Origin: Cobetia amphilecti
GTDB taxonomy: Bacteria; Pseudomonadota; Gammaproteobacteria; Pseudomonadales; Halomonadaceae
Direction: 5' to 3'
NCBI RefSeq assembly: GCF_020217465.1
Contig: NZ_CP084115.1
Coordinates: forward strand, 310,001-374,000
DNA: 64,000 bases
The notes below the pieces were generated by a model. It worked only from the letters and a program-made list of their open reading frames with translations. It was not told where the DNA came from and made no database searches. Positions 34,949 through 45,780 of the stretch are shown here, piece after piece. Made by a program: the position numbers and the translations under genes. The first letter of the stretch is position 1, and every line of letters begins with the position of its first letter.

Positions 34949-37447
34949 ATGCCGGACCTACTTCGACGCCTGTGGCGCATACCGCGCTGGCGCTGGAGCA
35001 TCGTGCTCGTTCTACTGTTGGGGGGCTGCAGTGCCGTCGCGATTCATCAGCTCGATGAGCGTTTCGGCCCCGCGTCACCGCGTGAGCGGGTGGTGTCACA
35101 CGACAGTCTTGCCGGGCGCCAGTGGGAGGATGAGGTCAAGCCGGTGATCGAGACGCGCTGCGTGGTCTGTCATGGCTGCTACGACGCTCCCTGTCAGCTC
35201 AAGATGTCATCGGCCGCCGGGATCGATCGCGGCATGAATCCGGCGCCGGTCTACGATGGCACGCGCTTGCTGGCGGCCAATCTGACGCGCATGTTCGAGG
35301 ACGCGGACACCACCGAACAGTGGCGCAGCATGGACTTCTCGCCGGTGCTCAATGAGCGCTTCGACTCTCCGGCCGCCAATCTGGAGGGCAGTGTGCTGTT
35401 CCGTGCGCTCAGCCAGAAGCGCAAGGCGCCGCTGCCGGTGACGGAAGATGGCCTGCTGCCGGAAGACCGCTTCGACCTGTCGCTCAATCGCAGTCAGGTG
35501 TGTGCCCCCGTCGAGGGCTACGACAAGTTCGCCGAAGACCATCCTGACTGGGGCATGCCCTACGCCCTGCCACAGGTCAGCGATGAAGAGCACCGCACGC
35601 TGGTGAACTGGCTGGCCAAGGGTGGCGCGATGACCGGTCCGGCACCACTGCCCCAGGCGCTGATGCCGCACATCGAGCAGGCCGAGCGCTTCTTCAACGG
35701 CGACAGCCTCAAGCAGCGCCTGATGAATCGCTATATCTACGAGCATCTCTTCCTGAGCCATGTGTATTTCCCGGACATCAAGGGCGCGGATGGACGGCCG
35801 ATCTTCTTCAAGCTGGTGCGTTCCAGCACCCCGCCGGGCGAGCCGATCAAGCGCATCTCCACGCGCCGCCCCTACGATGCACCCTATGCCTCCTACACCG
35901 CCGATGAGCGCGCGAGCCTGCCCCACGATGACGCCGGACGCCCGCGGGTCTATTACCGTCTGTGGCAGGAGCGCGCGACGATCCTGGCCAAGAATCATCT
36001 GCCCTATGCGCTCGATGATGCTCGCTTCAAGCGCTGGCAGGCGCTGTTCCTGACACCGGATTACCCGGTGGATGACCTGCCGGATTACGACCTCAAGACG
36101 GCCTCGAATCCTTTCCTGACCTTCGAGGCCATCCCGGCCGAGTCACGCTATCGCTTCATGCTGGATGAGTCGCAGAACACCATCATGGGCTTCATCAAGG
36201 GGCCGGTCTGTCGCGGTCAGGTCGCGGTGGATGTGATCAATGATCACTTCTGGGTCGGCTTCACCGATCCGAAGATGTTCAGCCACCCGGAAGTGGAACG
36301 CACCCTGGCCGAGGAAGGGAAGAATCTCAGCCTGCCCGCCGAGCAGAGCAGCAATGCGTTGCCGATCAGCTCCTGGGTCAAGTTCGAGCGCAAGCAGACC
36401 GCCTACCTCAAGGCCAAGCAGCGCCTGATGTCCCAGGCCTATCTCGATGGCGATCTGCGCCTGGATGAGCGAGTGCTGTGGGACGGCAGCGGCTGGACCG
36501 ACGGCCCCGGCCAGGGGCGCAATCCCAACGCGGCCCTGACCATCTATCGCCACTTCGACAATGCGGCGGTGATGAAGGGGTTGGTCGGTGGCGTGCCCAA
36601 GACGGGCTGGATCATCGATTACCCGATGCTGGAGCGCATCCACTATCTGCTGGTCGCCGGCTTCGATGTCTATGGCAATCTCGGCCATCAGCTGGTCACC
36701 CGTCTGTACATGGACTTCCTGCGCATGGAAGGCGAGAACAACCTGCTGGTGCTGTTGCCGGCGGGCGAGCGCCAGGCGGTGCATGACAGCTGGTATCGCG
36801 ACGTCAGCCCCGGGCTTGTCGAGCTGCTGTTCAAGAAGCCGCCGCAGTTCGATGCACCCAGTGGCATCGTCTGGACACCGCAGGAGCTGTCATCCCCGAA
36901 CCAGGCTCGCCTTGGTCTGATGCGGCGCATGCAGGAGCGCCTCGCGCCGGAACTCGGCCATGAGCGCAGCCTGAGCAATGTCGAGGACGAGCACGTGCGA
37001 CATGAGCTGCAGGCCCTCGCTGCGGTGCAGGGAGTCTCGGCCAGCCTGATGCCGGAGGTGACGATCGTTGCGCTGGAGGATGGCACTGATGACTCGCCGC
37101 GCCTTTACAGCGTGCTGCGCAATTCCGCCCACGCCAACATCACCAGCCTGTTCGATGAGGAGGTAAATCGCCGTCCTGAGCAAGACACTCTCGATGTCTT
37201 GCGTGGCGTGGCGGGCGATTACCCGAATGCCTTCTGGCGTCTGACGGCTGACACCCTGACGGGGCTGGCAGAGCGGGTGGCGGCACTCGAGACCGAAGAG
37301 GACTATCGCGCCCTGCAGGCCGATATCGGGGTGCGCCGGACTGATCCGCGCTTCTGGGAGTTTTCCGACAGCGTGCTGCGCACCAACTATGCTGATCGCC
37401 CTGTCGAAGCGGGCCTGCTGGACTATAACCGCCTCGAGAACCGCTGA
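34949..37447 (+). CDS. cti: Fatty acid cis/trans isomerase
   Basis: 832 residues. The N-terminus carries a lipobox LGGC with Cys27, so this copy looks like a lipoprotein facing the periplasm. The heme c motif CVVCH (Cys71, Cys74, His75) follows at once and leads into GCYDAPCQLKMSS, which is typical of Cti. The rest is the large Cti catalytic part. Cti changes cis unsaturated fatty acids of membrane phospholipids into trans ones without new synthesis, a fast reply to solvents, heat or salt. The start ATG 34949 has TGGAG upstream; the frame to 34712 is too long and unlike the family. Confidence 0.93.
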   Translation: MPDLLRRLWRIPRWRWSIVLVLLLGGCSAVAIHQLDERFGPASPRERVVSHDSLAGRQWEDEVKPVIETRCVVCHGCYDAPCQLKMSSAAGIDRGMNPAPVYDGTRLLAANLTRMFEDADTTEQWRSMDFSPVLNERFDSPAANLEGSVLFRALSQKRKAPLPVTEDGLLPEDRFDLSLNRSQVCAPVEGYDKFAEDHPDWGMPYALPQVSDEEHRTLVNWLAKGGAMTGPAPLPQALMPHIEQAERFFNGDSLKQRLMNRYIYEHLFLSHVYFPDIKGADGRPIFFKLVRSSTPPGEPIKRISTRRPYDAPYASYTADERASLPHDDAGRPRVYYRLWQERATILAKNHLPYALDDARFKRWQALFLTPDYPVDDLPDYDLKTASNPFLTFEAIPAESRYRFMLDESQNTIMGFIKGPVCRGQVAVDVINDHFWVGFTDPKMFSHPEVERTLAEEGKNLSLPAEQSSNALPISSWVKFERKQTAYLKAKQRLMSQAYLDGDLRLDERVLWDGSGWTDGPGQGRNPNAALTIYRHFDNAAVMKGLVGGVPKTGWIIDYPMLERIHYLLVAGFDVYGNLGHQLVTRLYMDFLRMEGENNLLVLLPAGERQAVHDSWYRDVSPGLVELLFKKPPQFDAPSGIVWTPQELSSPNQARLGLMRRMQERLAPELGHERSLSNVEDEHVRHELQALAAVQGVSASLMPEVTIVALEDGTDDSPRLYSVLRNSAHANITSLFDEEVNRRPEQDTLDVLRGVAGDYPNAFWRLTADTLTGLAERVAALETEEDYRALQADIGVRRTDPRFWEFSDSVLRTNYADRPVEAGLLDYNRLENR

Positions 37448-37480
37448 TTGCCAGCAAGGCTTGAGCGGCTGAGGCAAGGC

Positions 37481-37534
37481 CTGCTGTCAGGACTGTCTGG
37501 GCTGCCAGAACTGTCAGGGTTATCAGGACTGTCA
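37481..37534 (+). repeat. Six imperfect 9-bp tandem repeats after cti
   Basis: CTGCTGTCA, GGACTGTCT, GGGCTGCCA, GAACTGTCA, GGGTTATCA and GGACTGTCA lie between the cti stop and the terminator. Confidence 0.7.
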
Positions 37535-37556
37535 TGACGACTGGCCTGACAGAAGG

Positions 37557-37596
37557 AAGAAGCCCGCCACGCACATTGCGTGGCGGGCTTCTTCTT
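37557..37596. terminator. Bidirectional terminator, cti and fnr
   Basis: A perfect 17-bp stem (37557-37573 with 37577-37593; core GCCCGCCACGCA) with a 3-base loop, between converging genes. Confidence 0.85.
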
Positions 37597-37672
37597 GTGT
37601 AGTGCCAAAATGGCGCCCTGGCGGCTGATCAGCGCAGTGTCGCGCTGCGTGATGTGCTGTCAGCAGGCGTCA

Positions 37673-38422
37673 TCAGCGACCGCCCTGACACTCGCCTTCG
37701 GCCAGTTCGATCAGGCCATCCAGATGCAGGATATGCACCTCGCGGGCACGAATGTCGACCAGCCCCTGGGTCTGGAAGCGGGTCAGGATACGGCTGATGG
37801 TTTCGACGGCAAGCCCCAGATAGTTGCCGATATCGGCGCGTGCCATCGACAGGCGGAAGCTGTACGGCGAATAGCCACGACGACGGAAGCGCTGTGACAG
37901 GTTGACCAGGAAGCTCGCCAGTCGCTCATCGGCTGTCTTGCGCGACAGCAGCATCATCATGCGGCGATCTTCGTGCAACTCCTTGCTCAGGCTCTTGAAC
38001 AGCTGGGTTCTCAGTTCCGGCATCTGCTCCGAGAGCGCATTGAGGCGGTCGAAGGGAATCTCGCAGACGGTGGTGGTCTCCAGCGCCACCGCAGTGCCGG
38101 GATAGCAATTGCTGTCGATGGCATCCAGCCCGGCCAGCTCGCTGGGCAGGTAGAAGCCGGTCAGCTGCTCCATGCCGCTGTTTTCATTGGTGATCTGCTT
38201 GAGACTTCCGGAGCGCACCGTGAAGACGCAATCGAAGGCATCGCCCTGGGTGAAGAGTACTTCCCCTTTTCTGAGTGGCGCGCGACGGCGGATGATGGCG
38301 TCAAACTGGTCGATATCTTCCATGTTCAGTGCCAGTGGCAGGCACAGTGAACTCAGCGAACAGGTCTGGCAGCGGGCTTCATGGGCGCGCAAGCGGTGTG
38401 ATGCCTGTGCATTGGCCGTCAT
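37673..38422 (-). CDS. fnr: FNR/ANR-type oxygen-sensing transcription regulator
   Basis: 249 residues, almost the length of E. coli FNR. The four [4Fe-4S] cysteines are at 18, 21, 27 and 120 (RCQTCSLSSLC and TTVCEIPF). The cAMP-receptor-like domain and the C-terminal recognition helix GNYLGLAVETISRIL, with the E..SR residues that read TTGAT half-sites, are intact. It should switch genes when oxygen is low. The start ATG 38422 has AGGAGAG upstream. The cbb3-like cluster lies 290 bp upstream on the same strand; that gap is AT-rich near 38600-38630 and holds the fnr promoter. Confidence 0.94.
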   Translation of the reverse strand: MTANAQASHRLRAHEARCQTCSLSSLCLPLALNMEDIDQFDAIIRRRAPLRKGEVLFTQGDAFDCVFTVRSGSLKQITNENSGMEQLTGFYLPSELAGLDAIDSNCYPGTAVALETTTVCEIPFDRLNALSEQMPELRTQLFKSLSKELHEDRRMMMLLSRKTADERLASFLVNLSQRFRRRGYSPYSFRLSMARADIGNYLGLAVETISRILTRFQTQGLVDIRAREVHILHLDGLIELAEGECQGGR

Positions 38423-38710
38423 GGTGACTCTCCTGAGGAATGTCACCGCTACCCCTGGGGCAGGGCAGCGGGAGGGGTCTTTCGGGCGCAACAACGGTGG
38501 GGCGGGGCCTTGTCGCCCGCCGCTACCCTGCCTAGCCGAATTGAATCGAGCGGCCAGAGTCTGAGCGCTTATCGGCTAATGCAGTGCAATTTCGTGGCGC
38601 CATAATATTAGATTTTATTAATTCATTATCCTGCCCAACCCATGGGCGTTGCAAGGTGTGTGAACTTTAGGCCGGGTTGGCCCCGCATGACCATACCGCG
38701 ACGACCTGCC

Positions 38711-38989
38711 TCAGCCAGCTGCGCCGAGCAGCAGGATCAGTGCGGCGGCCAGCGTCGCCAGTGCCAGTATGCCCCAGGCACGTGGTGCTGGTGTGCCAGG
38801 CTGACGTACGCCGTTGATGCGATGTTCCTGCATGGGGCCATCGCCTTCGCGCTCGTCGCTGTCAGCGCTTGCAGCGCGCGAAAGGCTGCCCAGCGCCAGC
38901 ATGGCGAACAGCACCAGGCTGCCCAGCGTGAGGGCCAGCACCCAGAGATTCCAGAACAGGGGGAGTCCAGTTGTCTCCAGCAGATTCAT
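38711..38989 (-). CDS. CcoP-like two-helix membrane stub without cytochrome domains
   Basis: 92 residues. LPLFWNLWVLALTLGSLVLF resembles the first helix of cbb3 subunit CcoP (FWxxYxxxLxLGT), then HRINGVRQPGTPAPRAWGIL resembles its HxxDGIxExxNPLPRWW turn, followed by a second helix ending LILLLGAAG. The protein stops where the two cytochrome c domains should begin, and no heme motif is present. It is probably an assembly or anchor subunit of the complex encoded by the two genes upstream. GGAGA lies before the start; the gap to the ccoO-like gene is 25 bp. Confidence 0.65.
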   Translation of the reverse strand: MNLLETTGLPLFWNLWVLALTLGSLVLFAMLALGSLSRAASADSDEREGDGPMQEHRINGVRQPGTPAPRAWGILALATLAAALILLLGAAG

Positions 38990-39014
38990 GTCGTGTCTCC
39001 TGAGCGGTGTCCTG

Positions 39015-39632
39015 TCATGGGCCACGGCTGGCGATGTCGCTCGCGGGGGCGGCCTGCTGCAGGTAGGCGAGCAGCGCCGTGATTTCGGCAGTGCCACGCA
39101 CGTCATTGGGGGCGGCGAGAATCTCGTCTTCCGCGTAGGGCACGCCCAGGCCTTGCAGGGCTCGCATGCGTGCCGCGATGCCTTCACCGCTCAATGCCCG
39201 CTCGAACAGCCACGGGTAGGCGGGCATCGCTGAGCCCGGCACCTGACTGCGCGGGTCATGCAGATGCAGGCGCTGCCAGGCATCGTCATGCTGCGCAGGC
39301 AGCTTGCTCAAATCCGTCCCCCAGCGCTCGACGCCCCACAGCGAAGGGCGGTCGTAATAGCGCTCTCGGGCGGTCGTCGCATCACCGTGGCGCGCCGTGT
39401 CGCCCGGTAGATCGCGCACCATGCGTGTGTGGCACTGCTGACAGCCCTCGCGTTGGTAGATGCGCTGGCCCTCCAGCGCCAGGGCGCTCAGCGGTTTGAG
39501 GTCTTCGGGTGCGCTGGCGAGGCTGGGGTGAGCCCCGAGCGGCACCAGCTGGGCGAGGGCGCCGAGGCTCATGGTGAGCAGGCATAGTGCCGTCATCAGG
39601 CCGGCGTGACGTTCGAGCAGGACATGTCTCAT
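39015..39632 (-). CDS. CcoO-like monoheme cytochrome c of a cbb3-type complex
   Basis: 205 residues. An N-terminal helix (ERHAGLMTALCLLTMSLGALAQLVPL, here in part GLMTALCLLTMSLG) is followed by EGQRIYQREGCQQCHTRMVR with heme c site Cys64, Cys67 and His68, then DPRSQVPGSAMPAYPW with the likely axial Met136. These match cbb3 subunit II CcoO closely, so heme attachment is expected. The protein faces the periplasm. Its ATG overlaps the stop of the CcoN-like gene (ATGA). Confidence 0.85.
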   Translation of the reverse strand: MRHVLLERHAGLMTALCLLTMSLGALAQLVPLGAHPSLASAPEDLKPLSALALEGQRIYQREGCQQCHTRMVRDLPGDTARHGDATTARERYYDRPSLWGVERWGTDLSKLPAQHDDAWQRLHLHDPRSQVPGSAMPAYPWLFERALSGEGIAARMRALQGLGVPYAEDEILAAPNDVRGTAEITALLAYLQQAAPASDIASRGP

Positions 39633-41197
39633 GCGTAGTGCCCTCCCGAGGATGTGGCAGGGGGCGTGGTAGAGGGGGACGCAGAGTGCATGGCAGGTTC
39701 TGATGATGCCTTGTGCGAGCCGGAGCTCAGGCGCTGACGCTCATGAGCGGCTTGGCGTTCGCTCTTTTGATCAGCCAGGGTGCGCGTCACATTGAGGAGC
39801 ATCAGCAGCAAGCCGAGCGCCCAGCAGGCGAGCCCGCCCAGCGAGATCATCATCGGCATGCGGGCCGCTTCCAGCACCTCGCTCAAGGTGTATAGCGGCC
39901 TGCCGTCATTTGCCAGCACATGCCACATGCTGCCTTGAAGCAGCGTGGTCGCCCAGCTGGCGGCAACGCACAGCAGGGTGCCGATGATGACCAGCAGGGC
40001 GTGAGTCTTGAGCAGCGCGAGGGAGCGCATCGGGGGCAGCAGGTGATAGGCCATCACGATGGCGACTGTCGCGACCACTCCCAGGCTTGCTGCCGGCGAC
40101 AGACTGTTGGCGGCACTGAAGGTCAGGGCATTGAGGGTCGGCAGTGACAGCAGGCTGTATTCAAGAACCGCCAGGGCATAACTGACCAGAGCTGCCGCCA
40201 GCAGGCAGATCAGCGGATCCCGGCGCAATGAGTGCCAATCCTCCTTGAGTGTCATCAGGCCATTGAGGCTGAGTGCCAGCCCCGGCGCCAGCAGCAGGAG
40301 GCCCATCGCCATGCCCAGCGTCTGGCTCCAGGCCGGCAGGGCGCTCGCGAACAGCAGCGGAGCACCTCCCCATGTCGCCAGCAGCACCAGCATCCAGAAG
40401 CTGGTGGCGGCCAGCCGATGCGAGTAGAGCGGCAGCCGTGAGCGGCTCGTCACCATGTGATGGAGCAGGGCAATGACGCCGAATGCGAACATGCCGCCGG
40501 GGAGTGGCCCTGCCTGCCAGCGCTGAATCAGTGCCTCGAGGCTGCCCGTGAAGAGCGGTATCGATTCCAGCAGGCCGATCGGCACGCTGAGCGAGATCAA
40601 CACATGCTGTATCAACACCAGCATCAGGCCGGCGATGAAGTACCAGCAGGCCACCGGCAGGCGGCGCAGCGTGCGCTGTTCCAGCACTGTGAAGAAGACC
40701 CACGCCACGGCCAGCCAGACGAGGGTCATCAGGAGATCGACGAGCCAGGGCGCTTCGGCCATGTATTGGCCCGAGGAGTAGCCTGCGACAATCGCCAGTG
40801 CGCCGAGCGCGACCACGGCCTGCCAGCCGAGGAAGGTGAAATGCATCAACTTGAGCGTGAAGGGGGGCAGTGCGATATCCGCTATCGCCGTCTCGGCGTC
40901 CGTGCGTGATTCGCGTTGCAGGACACTGTGCATGGCGATGGAGTAGCCGCCGGCGATCACTGCCGAGCCGCCCAGACCGTAGAGCAGCAGGTGGTGCTGC
41001 AAGGGAGCGAGGCGGCCGTAGCTCAGCCAGGCCACTTCCGGCCCCAGTGATGGCCATAGCCAGATGAGGTTGAGCCACACCGCCAGACAGAGGCTGAGCA
41101 GGCCCCAGATGACGGCCATGCGAGAAAAATCATGGCTTGCGTGATGATGATGGTTCACGCGGGGATGACAGGCCGAAGCCTCAAGAGCTGTACGCAT
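39629..41197 (-). CDS. CcoN-like cbb3 subunit I homologue lacking all heme and copper ligands
   Basis: 522 residues with about twelve helices that match CcoN along the full length: YGRLAPLQHHLLLYGLGG, FLGWQAVVALGALAIVAGY, WQAGPLPGG, FWMLVLLATWGGAPLLF, SALPAWSQTLGM, SLNGLMTL and LNALTF. By alignment from memory with characterised CcoN, the low-spin heme ligand of RPLHTN becomes Gln67 (His68 and His69 are next to it), the CuB ligand of WYGHN becomes Gly/Pro near 230, the HH pair becomes Pro280-Leu281, the cross-linked Tyr becomes Ala, and the GHVH pair is gone: there is no His between 323 and 384. The N-terminus has a His-rich patch (HPRVNHHHHASH). It is the first gene of the cluster. Confidence 0.8.
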   Translation of the reverse strand: MRTALEASACHPRVNHHHHASHDFSRMAVIWGLLSLCLAVWLNLIWLWPSLGPEVAWLSYGRLAPLQHHLLLYGLGGSAVIAGGYSIAMHSVLQRESRTDAETAIADIALPPFTLKLMHFTFLGWQAVVALGALAIVAGYSSGQYMAEAPWLVDLLMTLVWLAVAWVFFTVLEQRTLRRLPVACWYFIAGLMLVLIQHVLISLSVPIGLLESIPLFTGSLEALIQRWQAGPLPGGMFAFGVIALLHHMVTSRSRLPLYSHRLAATSFWMLVLLATWGGAPLLFASALPAWSQTLGMAMGLLLLAPGLALSLNGLMTLKEDWHSLRRDPLICLLAAALVSYALAVLEYSLLSLPTLNALTFSAANSLSPAASLGVVATVAIVMAYHLLPPMRSLALLKTHALLVIIGTLLCVAASWATTLLQGSMWHVLANDGRPLYTLSEVLEAARMPMMISLGGLACWALGLLLMLLNVTRTLADQKSERQAAHERQRLSSGSHKASSEPAMHSASPSTTPPATSSGGHYA

Positions 41198-41440
41198 ATC
41201 ACGACCTCGTCGGCAGTGGGCGAAAGCGCAGTGCTGGTGGTGACGGTGCTGGAAGCGGCGCTGCGGAAGCGGTCATGTCATCGACGCCCCTGTCAGGGCG
41301 GCAGGGCTGGCGCTGACCGATATCACGCGCGACCATGACCGACTGACAGGCCATCCCTCGCGCTGGAATGCAGCGTTTACCCCTCATCGGTTCCAGCGTT
41401 GTCTGGCGCGAGCCGTACGAGATCAACAGGAGAATTTCGC

Positions 41441-42307
41441 TTGCCCGCCGTCACTTCATCATCGGACGAAGATGCCAATGCGTCCAATACGGCTGAGGTC
41501 CCCAGCCCTTACGCCGAGGAAGGCTTTCGTGTCGCCAGCCTGGCCGATGTCGCCTCGGAGCTTGCTGCTCGCCAGACCATGTCCCACGACGCGCTGGCCG
41601 CGCGAGGGCCGTGGCGAGGCTGGTTGGCGGAACTGGGGCCGCTTGAAATCCATGGACGACCGGGGCGTGCCCTGCTATTGCATGCGCATGGTGCCGGCGC
41701 CGGGCGTGAGACCGACTTCCATCAACAGTTCGGCGCTGCCTGCCTGATGCAGGACATGGCGTGGCTGGCATTCGATTTCGGCTATCTCGTCAGGATGCGC
41801 TGCGAAAGCCGCCGCCGACCGCCGCCCCGGCTGCCCGGGCTGATCGAGGAGATGGCGCGCTGGTGTCAGGCGCTGATGGTGTGTGTGGCGGCCGTCGACT
41901 CCTTGCGATCGCTGCCCTGGCTGGTCGGCGGCAAGTCGATGGGCAGTCGTGTGGCCTCCCATCTGCTGGTGGAGTTGACCCGGGCGGCGCATGCGCCGTT
42001 GCCGGTCGGGTGGTACGCGCTGGGCTATCCGTTTCATCCCACGGGCAAGCCCGACAAGTTGCGTATCGACCATCTGCCGGATATCCCGATGGCCGGCTTG
42101 ATCTGTCAGGGCAGCCGCGATCCCTTCGGAACTCGCGAGGAAGTGACGGAATATCCGTTGCCGGAAAGCCTTACATTGCTTTGGCTGAATGATGGCGAAC
42201 ATGATTTCAAGCCACGAAAAGCGAGTGGCGAGACGCGTGAAGGACTGATTTCGCGTGCGGCGCAGGCCTTGGCCAATCACCCGGCGCTGGGCGGAAAACG
42301 GCAGTGA
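41441..42307 (+). CDS. Alpha/beta-hydrolase of the KANL3/Tex30-like family
   Basis: 288 residues. The fold is shown by RALLLHAHGAGAGRETDF, the nucleophile elbow GGKSMGSR (Ser), LICQGSRDPFG (Asp) and NDGEHDFKP (His). This family (COG3571) has few characterised members; it may be an esterase or thioesterase. The first 60 residues are an acidic lead. I use the TTG at 41441 because AGGAGA lies 7 bases upstream; the only upstream start in frame (ATG-like at 41399) has no ribosome site. It is divergent from the CcoN-like gene and followed by the tRNA array. Confidence 0.8.
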   Translation: MPAVTSSSDEDANASNTAEVPSPYAEEGFRVASLADVASELAARQTMSHDALAARGPWRGWLAELGPLEIHGRPGRALLLHAHGAGAGRETDFHQQFGAACLMQDMAWLAFDFGYLVRMRCESRRRPPPRLPGLIEEMARWCQALMVCVAAVDSLRSLPWLVGGKSMGSRVASHLLVELTRAAHAPLPVGWYALGYPFHPTGKPDKLRIDHLPDIPMAGLICQGSRDPFGTREEVTEYPLPESLTLLWLNDGEHDFKPRKASGETREGLISRAAQALANHPALGGKRQ

Positions 42308-42477
42308 ATCGCCACCATGCGAGGGGCATTACCCTGGCCTTCGATGGCGACAGCGGCATGTCAGAATGATGACGCAACGCTGATGTTTACTGGCCTGCAG
42401 GCGAGATGCAGCGGGAAAGTCCTGTCTTATCAATACTCTGTCGCGGGCGATTGCTGAAATTGTGCGCAAAAAAAGTA

Positions 42478-42505
42478 TTGACTCATGGGCCGGATTCCGT
42501 AGAAT
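42478..42505 (+). promoter_or_regulatory. Promoter of the Val/Asp tRNA array
   Basis: TTGACT (42478-42483), a 16-bp spacer and TAGAAT (42500-42505), followed by the GC-rich discriminator GCAGCGCC, as expected for a stringently controlled tRNA promoter. The first tRNA begins 19 bp later. Confidence 0.8.
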
Positions 42506-42523
42506 GCAGCGCCAACGAGACAG

Positions 42524-42599
42524 GGGTGGTTAGCTCAGTTGGTAGAGCACCAGCCTTACAAGCTGGGGGTCACTGGTTCGAACCCAGTACCACCCACCA
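42524..42599 (+). tRNA. tRNA-Val (anticodon UAC)
   Basis: A 76-nt cloverleaf with the acceptor GGGTGGT paired to ACCACCC, TTCGAAC in the T loop, anticodon loop CTTACAA and encoded CCA end. Confidence 0.97.
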
Positions 42600-42677
42600 T
42601 TTGAAAAAAGTCATTGCTTTTCAAAGCGTTACTTGATTAAATGGCCTGGTTCGTGAGCAGAAGCAAGCGATTGTCGT

Positions 42678-42754
42678 GGACCGGTAGTTCAGTTGGTTAG
42701 AATGCCGGCCTGTCACGCCGGAGGTCGCGGGTTCGAGTCCCGTCCGGTCCGCCA
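42678..42754 (+). tRNA. tRNA-Asp (anticodon GUC), copy 1
   Basis: 77 nt, acceptor GGACCGG paired to CCGGTCC, anticodon loop CTGTCAC, T loop TTCGAGT, encoded CCA. Confidence 0.97.
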
Positions 42755-42795
42755 TTCTCGTTTGTCATGCGCCCGATGTTGAGTTGTTCTGAAGT

Positions 42796-42872
42796 GGACC
42801 GGTAGTTCAGTTGGTTAGAATGCCGGCCTGTCACGCCGGAGGTCGCGGGTTCGAGTCCCGTCCGGTCCGCCA
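42796..42872 (+). tRNA. tRNA-Asp (anticodon GUC), copy 2
   Basis: Identical to copy 1 over all 77 nt, including CCA; the flanks differ. Confidence 0.97.
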
Positions 42873-42921
42873 TCAGAATCGCGAGATATCACCGCTGCTT
42901 GCAGCAAAGATCGTTTGTGTT

Positions 42922-42998
42922 GGGTGATTAGCTCAGTTGGTTAGAGCACAAGCTTCACATGCTTGGGGTCACTGGTTCGAATCCAGTATCACCCACCA
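42922..42998 (+). tRNA. tRNA-Val (anticodon CAC)
   Basis: 77 nt, acceptor GGGTGAT paired to ATCACCC, anticodon loop TTCACAT (anticodon CAC, reading GUG), T loop TTCGAAT, encoded CCA. Confidence 0.95.
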
Positions 42999-43002
42999 AT
43001 GC

Positions 43003-43079
43003 GGACCGGTAGTTCAGTTGGTTAGAATGCCGGCCTGTCACGCCGGAGGTCGCGGGTTCGAGTCCCGTCCGGTCCGCCA
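43003..43079 (+). tRNA. tRNA-Asp (anticodon GUC), copy 3
   Basis: Identical to the other two Asp copies. It starts only 4 bp after the tRNA-Val(CAC) CCA end, so the array must be processed from one transcript. Confidence 0.97.
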
Positions 43080-43100
43080 TTCGATCTCATAGAATTCGTG

Positions 43101-43128
43101 AAACCCGAGCTTTCGAGCTCGGGTTTTT
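43101..43128 (+). terminator. Terminator of the tRNA array
   Basis: An 11-bp perfect stem (AAACCCGAGCT / AGCTCGGGTTT) with a TTCG loop and a T5 run. Confidence 0.9.
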
Positions 43129-45577
<2,449 letters not shown>

Positions 45578-45644
45578 GTTGACCGCGATCACGCATGGGG
45601 ATATTCAGCGTTGAGCTGAGCCTGACCACTGCCTAGACTGATGG

Positions 45645-45695
45645 AAGCCACCGCGGACGCCGTGCCTTTGCTGCATGTGCCTCCGTGGTGGCTTT
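45645..45695 (+). terminator. Possible terminator after fadH
   Basis: A 13-bp stem with one G-T pair (AAGCCACCGCGGA with TCCGTGGTGGCTT), a 24-base loop and a short TTT. Confidence 0.45.
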
Positions 45696-45780
45696 GTCGT
45701 CTTCAGAGTTTGCCTCGGGCGCCGCGCCAGCGGCTCGATGCGCTCTGATCTCTGCCTTGCCGCCACGATGGGATCTGCTC

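Noticed and set aside
37673-38422. A CRP-type rather than FNR-type regulator
   Set aside because: The four cluster cysteines are all present at FNR positions.
43003-43079. The tRNA array as an integration hotspot with attachment repeats
   Set aside because: All repeats are full tRNA copies with intact CCA ends; no integrase gene or partial 3' duplicate is seen.
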